This document shows, one piece after another, positions 52,360-63,757 of a stretch of 64,000 nucleotides of DNA; the stretch's first letter is position 1; the number at the start of each line of letters is the position of its first letter. The translations under genes were made by a program, and so were the position numbers. The notes beneath the pieces are model-generated. The model saw only the letters and a program-made list of their open reading frames with translations, did no database searches and was not told where the DNA came from. The stretch comes from Hybos culiciformis (taxonomy: Eukaryota > Arthropoda > Insecta > Diptera > Hybotidae). The stretch spans positions 6,424,176-6,488,175 of the forward strand of contig OZ023273.1 of the NCBI GenBank assembly GCA_964007475.1. Reading direction: 5' to 3'.

Positions 52360-54117
52360 TTATTTTATAACAGCCGTATTAAATTGTATTAAAAGAATTG
52401 AATACATTACAATAGTTGTTAAAAATTTGAATGCATTTTTATTTGATAATTGGAATAAACCGTATACATCAAAATTTAATTTTCTTGTCACCATTGGAGT
52501 GAATACGTCCTTATCCTAAAAATGAAAATGATGAATATTACTGTTAATATAAACATGTGTGTGTACAATTTCTTATTGTAGTAGCTCAAAAACACAACTT
52601 TCAAATAATAAAACATTGTACAACAGCACTGTTACTAGGGTTTCTGAACCGGAAAAACCGAATCCGAAAATCCGCGGTTTTCTTCTCATGTATTCGAATT
52701 CGATATCCCCTAAAAGTATACGATATCCGTTAATTAATTTTTAAAATTTTTTTTTTAAATTAGTTGCCTATAAAATTTCAAATTTCTTGAGCATTCAAGT
52801 CCAATATTCGTTAAACGTAAACAAAACACCGGATTTTCAGAAACCCTAGCTGTAACTAAACAGCAGCATCAGATGCACACACACAGAGCCTATGTGAAAT
52901 GGATTTTTTTCAACTGATAAATCAAAACTTTAATTTCTTTACAAGATACAAGATTTTTGACACCCTATTATAGATTGGCGTTATAAATATAACTGAGAGT
53001 TTAGTTTTTTGAGCTTTGTGAACGTTTTCAGGATTGTTTGATATTTTATATGTTCTTGTATAAACCTTAATTTTTAAATTAAATATTTTTTGTACATAAA
53101 ACTTACTTTGTCAAAAATGAAGAGTTTATAATTAAAATAGTTGAATAAATCAAAATTTTTTGATTTCATTTTTGTTAATTCCGCTGAATAATTATACATT
53201 ATTATATTAATTACTGATAATATAATACTGATGTTAGTTCCAATAAATGTTGCCAAATCACGAGACTCGTAACAATAACAATAGTAAAAAAGGTTAATCA
53301 AGTTTCCAAAATGAAATACGAATATCACAATAGTGTTAAATTCAAAGTTTTTGTGAGCTTTATCAGTTAGTTTTGAAACCGCGAAATAATTTTCTATGAA
53401 TTTCTTAATTTTAATTTCAAACAAATTTTCTTCAATATTCAAGTTCTGCATCTGGCCCTGAATATTTATTTTTGATTTTAAGTAATTTTCTAATTCATTA
53501 GTATGTATCTCATAAAATTTTGAAATCATTAGAAAACTTATTACATAAGCATTAGTTAGCAATTCGAAACTGAACCAAAATGAACTTGCAATGAAGAAAA
53601 GAAATGAGTTGAAAATAGTTAATTGATCGCCATAGGATATATATAAAGGTACGTCTAATGCGAAGTTTTCCAGTGAAGCCAAAAATTTTATGCTCAATAC
53701 AAAAAGAAAATTAAAATTATAATATTTCGAAAAATTCTGGAATTTGAAGGAATTTTGTAAGTTCCAATATACATTGATAAAATCATTCCAAATTCCTAGT
53801 GAAACATGGTAATTTGAAAAATATTTAATTACATGAATTAAATTATGTAAAATCATTGGCAACAGTAGCACCCCATTAACAAATATTACTTTAGGATCTT
53901 CAGAATCCGGTAATCCATCATTTGTAAAATAAACTGAGAACAATAAAAGTATAAAGAAGATAATAATTTTTTTTATAAAAATTATAATCATTAAACTTAA
54001 ATTAATGGGTGAAAATTTCTTTAAAGTACTATTGTATCTAAAATTTATCATTCCTGTGTATTTTCCAATAATATAAAAAGTAAAAATTAATTTTAAAAAC
54101 ATTTTATCCGTCCTCAT
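52360..54117 (-). CDS. Gustatory receptor (7tm_7 family), GR2, 2 exons, 388 aa
   Basis: Exon 1 is 54117-53107 (337 codons) and exon 2 is 52515-52360 (51 codons plus stop), joined in phase 0 (K|GTAAGT; TTTAG|GAT). Exon 2 contains TRKLNFDVYGLFQLSNKN and ends MYSILLIQF, followed by a short tail. The protein aligns with GR1 throughout: IIGKYTG near the N-terminus, GLPDSxDPK, SIKFLASL, AHKNFEFNT and CYESRD. GR1 and GR2 are therefore a tandem duplicate pair in the same orientation. The 591-bp intron lacks the transposon seen in GR1, so that insertion came after the duplication or was lost here. No frame breaks are visible. Confidence 0.9.
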
Positions 54118-55903
54118 ATTTAATTGTTTATACTGTAAAATTACTAAATATGATGTATTGCACTATATAAGTTAGTTAGTTGCATAGCATATTATATTTT
54201 ATTATATTTATATATATTATCTTTATCAATGTACATTAGTGTAGCGTATCTTAGAAACTACTTTTATAATTATTAAAAAAATATATAATTCTACACTATT
54301 ACTGTAGGTAAGCTAAATAGACATTAAATACAATTATTTATTTATTCCACTTCATAACTTCGCTCAAATTCAAATTATTTTCATTTTTATTTTCACATAG
54401 ATTGTTGTTTATCCAATGTTACAGAAGAAAATAATACCGATTACTAACTTCACCTATTTAATTCGTTCATAGCAATTATTAATAAATTCTAGGTAATTTT
54501 AATCCATTTAATTTACTAAGTGTATGTATAAAATATTTTCGCTTTTAAATTGTTTTAAATAATTTTTCGAGGATATTTTTTTAAATCTCTTAATACAAAT
54601 TGTGGAAGTTTTCTCATTTTTAAATAATTCCCCCCTTTCCTCAGAATTCGATTTAAGAAATAATGTTAGTTTAGTATATTGTTTTTAAAACACTTATTTT
54701 GCTATAGGTACATATGAACCTTTCATTGCACCAATCGATTAACTCCATAAAAAAAAAGTGAAAAAATGCGATTAAATAATGTGCATTGGTTTTTAAAAAT
54801 CCTTTTAAAAATATAAATTCAATTAAAAAATATTGTTGTTTAAAGTTTTTAACCTTTAATTATTGGCAAAATTAGTATAAATATACAAAGTTATGATTAT
54901 ACCATGTGGTTTCACACTTTAATTTAAATTTTTTCAAAAAGTGGAGTTAATCGATTTTTCAATGCAGTGAACGGCTCATATATAGAAAAGCTCATATATA
55001 GAACGGCTCATATATAGCAATCAGAACCGAAATTTATTATTTGCAGTTGGATTCAGAAGAACTTGATTGATATGCTAAATATTTCAACGCCAATCGAAAA
55101 AAAATTCGAGCTTTGAAGTGAATTTTATCGGAAAACTGTTTTTGTCAGGTGAACGAAATACTAAGTTCTCATATTCTAGTAGTGTGAATGGAGACTACAA
55201 GAATGTTCCGAAATCGGTTATTAATTTGAACAAAAAAAATTTTAATGAATATCTTGCCACATATATTTGTTTTGTGCGTTCATAAATATTATTTCAGTTG
55301 ACATATCTTTTAACAAAAAATTTTCCGGGAAAAAATTTAGGTATGAGTTAACGAGATATTCAATGACAACAACGTTTTTATATTAACTAAATTAAAATTT
55401 TAGATCACATTTTATTATTATTATTATATATGTGTGTAGGTTAGATAATATATTATATTTCTTACAATAATGAAAGTGTGTATCAATTCTTTTGTCAGTT
55501 ATAATAATGATATTATAATTTATAATTACAATAAATATAATAATTTAGGAAAAATTTAAAAATACCATATTCATTACAATCTAAAATAAATTCATTAGCC
55601 TGTAATCTGAGAATACTTAACTCAATATCAATTATTTGTTACATTTATAAATTTCATTGACCTTTTACAATATATAAAAAATAATAATTTAATTAATACA
55701 ATATTCCAAAAAAAATACAGATTATCATGAATTAATCTATAATGAAACCAATATATATATATAGTAGCATATATAGAAAACATAATATTTAATTATGTTT
55801 GATTTATGAAAAGAATTTGAAATTATTGTCGACTAAATTCTGTCCAAACCAAATTAATATGTTTTCATCATTTTTACTTCAATATTTATGTGATCTACTG
55901 TCA
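54118..55903. other. Spacer between GR2 and the retrotransposon
   Basis: AT-rich DNA. A short tandem motif, GGCTCATATATAG, is repeated about three times at 54971-55018. I see no exon. The GR2 promoter should lie near its start. Confidence 0.55.
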
Positions 55904-57656
55904 TATTTTTTTTTTCTAAGAGGAAAGGGGATAGTTATCCTCAAACTCTTAGTTTCTTGAATACCTCTTCCAATGGTGACCTAACTGTAGCTAATTTTTT
56001 TGCTAACCATTTCTCCAGTTCTTTTTCTGACTCAAACTTCAATGTTGATACTGCCTATTTCAGTTATTTAAACAATTGCCCGCAAACTTCTATGACCGCA
56101 ATATCCATTGAAGTTAATGAACTTTTCAAGTTTTTATCTAAGCTTCAGGATGACTGTTCTTCTGGGCCTGATGGTGTCCCACCGATAATCTTGAAAAATT
56201 GTGCTTCTACTTTATGTAATCCTCTATCTATTATTTTTAATAGATCTTTATTAACCGGCTACTTTCCGAAAATCTGGAAAAATTCATATATCATACCCGT
56301 TTTCAAGAAAGGTTGCCGAGCTGACGTTTTAAATTATCGTCCAATAGCTAAAATTTCTTCAATTCCTAAGCTTTTTGAGGCTGTTATTTCTGAAGATATA
56401 CATTTTTATTGCAAGAATTTTATTACTGATAATCAGCATGGGTTTCTTAAAGGTAGGTCTACTACTACCAATCTTATAGAAATTACTTCAGCTTATAGGG
56501 ATAACATGGAGAAAGGTTTTCAGACTGATTCCGTATACACGGATTTTAGCAAAGCATTCGATGTTCTTCCTCATCAGATTATTTTATTTAAATTGGCTGC
56601 GTATGGTTTCCCATATTCTTTTAATGAGTGGAAAAAATCTTGGCTTGGTCCTCGGGATTATCAGGTCAAATTTCGCTCTTCAATATCTACAACATACACA
56701 GCTACTTCTGGAGTGCCTCAAGGTAGCCATCTTGGTCCACTTGATTTCGTGATCGCTATTAACGATGTTTCACTCATCATTTCGTATAGCGATCATAACA
56801 TTTATGCCGATGATATGAAAATTTTTAAAAAAATTTCTAGTCCTTCAGACTGCAATCTCTTACAAACTGACCTTAATAGCTTTGGCCTTTGGTGTATTAA
56901 GAATAATCTTCTTCTTAATGTGTCTAAGTGTCAAAATATATCATTTTCAAGGAAAAAAAATCCTATTAATTTTCAGTATACACTTAATAATATTCTTATT
57001 CCCAGAGTCAATGAAGTTAGAGATCTCGGCATTTTATGTGATTACCAATTGACATTTAAACCACATGTTAATTCAATTGTAAATAAAGCAAATTCCACTC
57101 TAGGTTTTATTAAACGTTGGTCAAGAGAGTTTTGTGACCCATTTATTACTAGATTTCTTTTTACATCTCTTGTGACCATTGTTAGAATATGCCTCTCAAG
57201 TATGGTCACCCTTTTTTTCTGTCGACATCAATAGAGTCGAATCCGTCCAAAAAAAATTTTTTAGATTTGCATTGAGGCATCTTCCCTGGGAAGATAACTT
57301 AATCCTTCCACCGTATAGAGAGCGCTTAAATCTCATTAAGCTTGAATCTCTTCAAGACAGACGTGAATTTGCTGATGTTGTTTTCATTCATTGTTTATAT
57401 TATTATTGGTGAAATTATTTCTCCTTTTATTCTGGAGAAGATCAACTTTCGAGTTAATACCAGAAGCCTCCGTACTACTAACTTATTTGAAGTTGCTTAC
57501 CATAGAACCGAATATGGATGCAATGATCCCATTTCTCGAATGCTTGCTTTTGCTAATAAAAATCATCATGTTTTTGACCTTAATATCTCTAAGGCATCCC
57601 TTAAAGCTGGTTTAAAGACTAATTCTTTTTTCTCTAATAACACTGGAAGACTTTAA
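55904..57656 (+). mobile_element. Jockey-like non-LTR retrotransposon relic (reverse transcriptase domain), 5'-truncated and frameshifted
   Basis: An open frame from about 55904 to 57231 encodes most of a LINE reverse transcriptase. SGPDGVPP, IPVFKKG, YRPI, GFLKGRST, TDFSKAFD, SGVPQGS and the catalytic YADD (56803-56814) appear in the usual order. The usual downstream region then continues in other frames. A shift lies near 57170-57182, before LEYASQVWSPFF, and another near 57390-57405, before the NFRVNTRSLR region that runs to a stop at 57656. No apurinic endonuclease domain precedes it, so the copy is 5'-truncated, as is common for LINEs. About 330 bp of T-rich, non-coding sequence after the stop may be its 3' UTR. 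No poly(A) tail or target-site duplication is clear. It is inactive as it stands. Confidence 0.88.
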
Positions 57657-58053
57657 TTAATATTTACTCTTTCTTCTAATATTCACTCTCTTCCTTTAAA
57701 TTTTTTTTACTAGGAAAACTATTCTTTGTGTTATGTGTTATGTCACTAGTGATTTCGTTATTTATCAGAAACGAAACTTGTTCGTAGTGTTTAATGTTTT
57801 TTTTTTTTCTATAAGGCTTTTTTTTTTCTGATGCTTGATTTAAGCATCGTTTGGTGGTTATATTAATTTTCCATTGCATGCTTCTTACCGAGCCCGCTCC
57901 TCTCATATTAGCATGTATGTGAGAGTGATGGTAAAGTTTTCATGGCAATTTATTGCCTTGAAGTGCAGTGGTGTTAAGATACACCCCCAACTCAACTAAT
58001 AGAAAACAATATAAAAAATTTGCACCTTACGCACTACAAATTAACAAATCATT

Positions 58054-59181
58054 CACGGAAAGAAAAAAAACGTTGTTCCTGAACGAAAAATTAAGCAAAC
58101 AAAGTTTGTTTGTGGTTTTCTTTTATGACAAACAAAGGTCTCCATTGCATTAAAAGTAGCTTCCTTTTAAAGCCAATACCTAGTACTTTTGCAGCAAAAG
58201 CAAACCAATTGTTGCAGTTTCCTTCAAAAGAAATTTGTTTAAGGCAAACAAATAAATAAGATTGCATTAAAAGTGGATTACTTTTAAAGCCAATACTTTA
58301 TTTTTCCTCAACTTTTGCTGCAAAAGAAATTTTTTTTTTATTTAATTTTTTTGTATTTAATTTTTTTTATTTATTAGAATTTTTTTATTAAATTATATTT
58401 TTATGCTTGCCCCTTCTTTGGGATTCGAACCTGCGTCCTTAGCATTGCAATTCGCCAACACTACCACTCAGCTACGGTATTCAAATTTAAAAAGTATATA
58501 AAATAGAAAATATAAATTGTTGATTTGCAATGCTAAGGACGCAGGTTCAAATCCTGTACACAGCAAAAAAATTTTGATTTTTGTTTTTTCCGAACGTTTT
58601 GTTTTTGAAATAAACATTTTCATTTTATTGAATTTCACTCCAAAAATTATTTATTTTACTGTAAAAGAAAACTTTTGATAAAGTAAAAATAAATAAATTA
58701 CAATAAAAGTTTTTAACTTGTGGCAAATGCAGTACACCATCTTTTATTAGTCCCAAAATTGTATTGTTTGTTCCAAAAGGAAGCATTTCAATTTTACATA
58801 GCTCTAAACGCTTTTTGTTTAAGATAAACGTTTAAATTTCTGTCAATTTCAATTCAAAATAGTTTTATTTGCTTTAAAAAGTTTAAAATAACATATATAC
58901 ATATTTCTTTTGGGTCCAATTAACTTAAGTTGTAATTAAAACATATGTTGTTTGCAATGAGTTTTTTAAAATTTACTCTAAACTTTCCAAACGTTTGCGT
59001 TAAACATATTTGAAAACGGATTTGGTCTAAATAAAATGTGTTTGATGTCAAGTCCGACTTGTTTCGTGCAAATATAATTTTTTTGTTTTAAAAACTCAAA
59101 TTTTTGCAATGACTGTTTTTTTTAGAGTAAACACATTTGTTTTACTGCAAACGGGCGATAAACGTTTTTTTTCTTTCCGTG
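58054..59181. mobile_element. TIR element with exact terminal repeats starting CACGGAAAG
   Basis: The first 21 bp (58054-58074) begin CACGGAAAG, followed by eight A and CGTT. They are perfectly repeated in inverse orientation at 59161-59181. Inside are a direct repeat (58143-58200 and 58262-58327; ATTGCATTAAAAGT ... TTTTGCTGCAAAAG) and two inverted tRNA-like segments. No transposase frame and no convincing target-site duplication are seen. The superfamily is not assigned. Confidence 0.7.
58408..58482 (-). pseudogene. tRNA-like sequence (Ala-TGC-like), probably a pseudogene
   Basis: Read on the minus strand it has an A-box-like TAGCTGAGTGGTAG and a B-box GGTTCGAATCC at tRNA spacing. TTGGC and GCTAA can form the anticodon stem, but the loop is ten bases, and the acceptor and T stems do not pair. 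It is therefore not a functional tRNA. A 30-bp segment of it recurs inverted at 58525-58554 with one mismatch. Both lie inside the CACGG element. Confidence 0.45.
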
Positions 59182-59308
59182 TTGTTATAGTTAAGACTGT
59201 TTTCTTCTTTTTGAGAAACCAAAATATATATGAATACGAAACATAGTAATAATAAATTCAAAATATATGTTTGCAATGTCTATATTCATCCGTCACTAAA
59301 TATAATAA

Positions 59309-59383
59309 AATCATTTAGATGCATCAGCGTGAATAATGAAATCATTTAGATGCATCAGCGTAAATAATGAAATCATTTAGATG
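59309..59383. repeat. Short tandem repeat, ~32-bp unit, 2.3 copies
   Basis: The unit AATGAAATCATTTAGATGC, followed by ATCAGCGTGAAT or ATCAGCGTAAAT, is present twice, with a partial third copy ending at GATGC. Confidence 0.8.
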
Positions 59384-59510
59384 CTCTCACAATATTTCAA
59401 TACAGACAAATACCAACAAAAAATGAAAAAAAAAATGTGTATATCAAATTTTTTTTTTTTTTTTTTCATTGCAAATGCAACTACCTTACACATGCACATT
59501 AAAACAATAT

Positions 59511-59689
59511 ATTGGATATGTTAACAAAATTTGTTATACAACTCGTTCCGTATTTACACAAAAACATAGACGCTTGTCAATTTATATCACTCGACCTTCG
59601 GTCTCGTGATATAAGTATTGACTCGTGTCAATGTGTTTTTGTGTATACAGAACTCGTTATTAATAACAAATTTAGTTAACATATACAAT
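59511..59689. mobile_element. Imperfect palindrome / fold-back element centred on CTCGACCTTCGGTCTCG
   Basis: The arms run from ATATGTTAACAAA on the left to GTTAACATAT on the right. Matching blocks are TTTGTTAT, ACTCGTT / AACGAGT, ACACAAAAAC / GTTTTTGTGT, TTGTCAAT / ATTGAC and TATATCAC / GTGATATA. The centre is near 59599. Short MITEs of this shape are common in insects; the family is not assigned. Confidence 0.65.
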
Positions 59690-59764
59690 AATTTACTATT
59701 ATTCATCAAAAAAAATTATTACAAACCCTAATTTAATATGTGGTGTTTTTTTTTTCACTAATGG

Positions 59765-60246
59765 CTTCGCTACACTTCAGGTTACCAACCATGAATTTCA
59801 TGGTTTGAAAATAGGTTGGCGAATGGGGTGACACACTTAATAAAATTTTTTTGTAAAATTAATTTTTAATTTTCGTTTTAATAAAAAAAATTTAATTTTT
59901 GTAATTTAAAGAAAAAATAAAAAATAAAAATAATATTCAATTTTTTTTTAAATATTTTGAATTTTTATTTTTTTTTGACAACCGACAATTTATTTATTTA
60001 TTTTTTTATATTGAAGAATTTTAAAGCATGATTTTTCTGTAAATTTTCTGAAAATTGACAGGTTATACCTTTTTTTTTTAAATGCAATAAAACTATGTAG
60101 TGAAATTTCTAGGTTTGTGTCGAACCTACTTTCAAACCATGAAAAAAAAAAAATTTATATGGCAAACCAAGTACCAAACACAGAACGAACCTATTTTTTT
60201 CTGCAAAACATGGAATTCAATGTTTGTAACCTGAAGTGTAGCGAAG
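59765..60246. mobile_element. MITE with 20-bp TIR CTTCGCTACACTTCAGGTTA, copy 2
   Basis: Same termini and internal block order as the copy at 26463-27004, but about 60 bp shorter because of A/T-tract length changes. The two copies share orientation. It sits upstream of GR3. Confidence 0.85.
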
Positions 60247-61213
60247 CTTTAACAAGAGTTTAAAACTCCTGTATATGATGAATGATTAGAATTTTTTCAT
60301 TGTTTACTATCGAGATTTCGATTTTTTATCAGATCTTTACCATGCTTTTGTATTCGTGCCTCACATCACGCACATCTATAAAATAAATAAATTATTCTTA
60401 TACAAAATATTTATAAATAAATTTATTATAATGAAAATTTTATTCGATTAAAGAAAATCTGTGTTATTTGTTACTATTATTACTGACTAACATAATAGAA
60501 CTTAAGTACATATTCTATCATGTGAAAGTTTATATTTGATTTCGCGATAATGTTGAAAGAATTTAAGTGACAAACCTATCATTATTTTACAATTTAAGAA
60601 ATAATAATAAATAATTAAATAAATAATAACCTTTTGTATAAGGTTTGAATTACAATTATGTTAAGTTTTAATTTATTGTATAGAAAATATTATATATACG
60701 ATACTTATAGAAATTTCTTATAAAACTAAATTAATCAAGTCTCTCTGTCACTTCGATCTTCTATGACTTCACTACCTATGATATGTTTTTTCTCTAGATT
60801 TGTTCAATTTTACTATTTTTTGAATTTTTTGACAAAAATATTATCTTTTAAAAGTCTACATTTCCAAATTTTTTAAAAACGCGTTGCAGAACTTTCTCAG
60901 TAATCCCATTTAAAAGTCAATTGGGTTTAGATAGTTTCAACATTTTGAATTTTTTGCCGTGATGATTGAAGAAATGGAGAGATATAAAATTATTACCATA
61001 GGGAAAAATTAAACTGCTCTATACCAATGTTTGTCCCCTACTTATGAAAAAGATTTCTCTAACTGCGATCAATGCCATAACTTGATTTATTTAAAATATA
61101 TAATTATATTTATTAAGCAAATTGCCTCCAATTTATCATTGTTTACATTTTAATTAACACAAATAATTGAATTATTTTTTTTAGTTCATAAGTTTGATGG
61201 AAACGTTTAAGAA
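60247..61213. other. Upstream region of GR3
   Basis: AT-rich DNA with no exon or repeat that I can support. It should contain the GR3 promoter. An in-frame TAA lies two codons before the GR3 ATG, so translation cannot start further upstream in this exon. Confidence 0.55.
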
Positions 61214-62638
61214 ATGGATTCTTATTATAATAAATTTTTTTTAAAAGGAATAAAATATTTTTTATTATTTTATACAACAATTTTGGGATTCAAAATTTTT
61301 CGTTATAATAAAAAATTAAAAATATTTGAAACTTCTAGTTTACGGATTAATTTAATAATAATTTTCATTCGAATAATTCTAATTATTATCTCAGCAGATG
61401 AAATGCACAGACATACCAAGAATGTTATATATAAAGAAACTGATGGAAAAACTGATTTCACTATTGCAATTTTCAATTTTTTACAAACATTTATTTTCAC
61501 ATTTACATTAATTTATCAATATGTTAAACAAAAATTTATTATTAATTTTTTAAATAATTTTTTTGAATTTATGAAACCAACTTGGATCAATGGAAAGAAT
61601 ATATTCTTAAGAAAGAAATATTATATTTTGATTGTATTAAAATTTTTGCTCATAATTATACAATTTTGTTCAACATTTCCGGTGGTTTTTACTACCCTTA
61701 GAAGACTGGAAAATTATATTGATAAAATTCGAGTATTTATTTTAATTCCATACGTTGAGATCGTAATATTTTCATTAAAATTTTTTTATTTATTTATATT
61801 AATAATTGCCCAGTATTATGAAAATAAAATCGAAAATATGAAAAATTCTTTAACGGATGAAAATTTTGAAAAAAAATTATATTTATTTGAAAAATGTTAT
61901 AAAGAAATTACAAATATTACAAATATTTTTTTGAGATTCTTCAAACCAATTATAGCCTTATCGTTTATTTTTTATTTCGTAAGCCTAGTACGGTATTTAT
62001 TTATTGCTTGGAATCATTTAAAATTGAAAACTTTCGATTTATCATTTATGTTTCTAACGATTTTTTCATATATGACGGATGTCATCTGTTATAATCTTGC
62101 AATCGATATTGCCACTAAAATGTCAAGAACTCTATACTATTTGGAATGGAATTATTTGAATAATAAAAGGGTAAGTAAATAAGACATCACTAAATAATTA
62201 TTCATTAAAAGGTTATTTATCATTTAATTTAATGTTAGCAATCAGACGTTAATTTAATGTTAGCAATCAGACGTTTAATTTAATGTTAGCAATCAGACCA
62301 ATTCTTCCAATTTTCCTCATAAGGTCGGAACATTTCAGAAAGGATCAATTGTAATTTTTATTTATTTTTAGAACGATTTATAAACTATTTGACAATCGAA
62401 ACTATTATCTTTTTCTTCAAATTATCAAATCATAATCAATTTTTAATTTATTTTCAACAAAACTCATTAAAACTCATCATTTATTTCGCAGGTGGAAAAA
62501 CTTTTCTTTCATTTAATGCTTCAAAAGATAAATTTAGATGTTTATGGAATGTTTAAATTGTCAAATCAAAATACTTTGTCATTTTTCGCAACAGTTATGA
62601 CTTATTTAATAATGTTAATTCAATTTAGTCAACAATAG
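61214..62638 (+). CDS. Gustatory receptor (7tm_7 family), GR3, 2 exons, 367 aa
   Basis: Exon 1 is 61214-62170 (319 codons), with donor AGG|GTAAGT. Exon 2 is 62492-62638 (48 codons plus TAG), after acceptor TTTCGCAG, joined in phase 0. Exon 2 encodes NLDVYGMFKLSNQNTLSFFA and ends TYLIMLIQF, the canonical GR C-terminus. Its intron position matches GR1 and GR2 exactly, but the rest of the sequence differs much from them, so it belongs to another GR subfamily. The N-terminus (LGFKIFRYNKKLKIFE) matches GR4. The start is fixed by an in-frame stop just upstream. The 321-bp intron carries a three-copy tandem repeat. Expected product: a seven-helix chemoreceptor; ligand unknown. Confidence 0.9.
62224..62299. 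repeat. Three tandem copies of a ~26-bp unit in the GR3 intron
   Basis: TTAATTTAATGTTAGCAATC followed by AGACG is repeated three times with one-base length differences. It lies wholly in the intron, between 62171 and 62491. Confidence 0.85.
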
Positions 62639-63757
62639 ATGGATGAACTTCATATTTTTACGTTATATGATTTGGACGTGTTGAAGAATATAAAAATACT
62701 AGCAATTAAATATATTCAAACATAATATTTATTGCAATATAGATATTTTTAACTAATATTAAATGTATTATAGGTATACAAGCATGTTCTATGATTTACG
62801 CTTTACAATTGTTCCAATAAACAAGAAGTGACATTTGAACATGATTGTCAGGGCTGGTGTTTGTATACAAATTTTTAATTGTCCACTTGAGTTTTGTGGC
62901 TTTTCTTAAGGGCCCCATTATTATTCTTTACAAATAGAAGTAGAAAATTTTCGGTTTTTCATGTTAGGTTAAGTTATTGCATTTCTAGATATAATCTTAA
63001 TCAATAATATTTAATGTTGTATGTATTAAAAAAAAGTAATAAAAAAAAAAGACTGCAAAGTTATAAAATGGCAGGCAAAATCACCAGATGACATCATTTT
63101 CAATGGCATTAAATTTATTATTATTTATTTCCTTTTTAGTTTAGATATTAAAAGGAGTAACGACACAAAAACTTGGAGTATTTGAATAAAATGAAATTTT
63201 AAAAATTGATATTGTAGCGACGCGGGGCACAATAAATAAATTTTACCAAGGGCTTCAAATTTAATAGTTCTTTTATTAAGAAACGAAAAGTTTCTAATAA
63301 TCGTTTTTCAAACTTTTAACAAATTCACTTTTTAAATTACTTACTACATATATATAGCATATATAAAAAAAATTTCCCTTATTCTGACCACCAATATTTT
63401 CCAAAAATAAATTGTAATTATTGAAATGTTCTTCTATTAAATATATTATGAAAAATAAATAATTATTTTGAGTAATTGTTATAATTTTTTTTGTCTTAAA
63501 AATGTGTTTTAATTAACAAAAAAATTATCTTTCGCTTGACCATTCCAAAATTTTGAACTTAAATTATTAATTAGTATCGTCAGTGTGTACAAAATATGCG
63601 ACAAATACTCAAGAACAAAGTAACTTTTTTTGTGACATAATATTATGTGTATCATCCGGAATGTTTTTAATTAATTTGTATCAAATTATTGGAAATTTGT
63701 CTTCTCTTAAACATAATCATAATACATATAATAATAGCGCAGTTCGTTACAAATCAA
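62639..63757. other. Spacer between GR3 and GR4
   Basis: AT-rich DNA without a supportable gene. An open frame at 63583-63837 overlaps the start of GR4 in another frame and is a shadow. AATAAA motifs near 62815-62822 and 63018-63050 could serve as polyadenylation signals for GR3, but this is uncertain. Confidence 0.5.
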
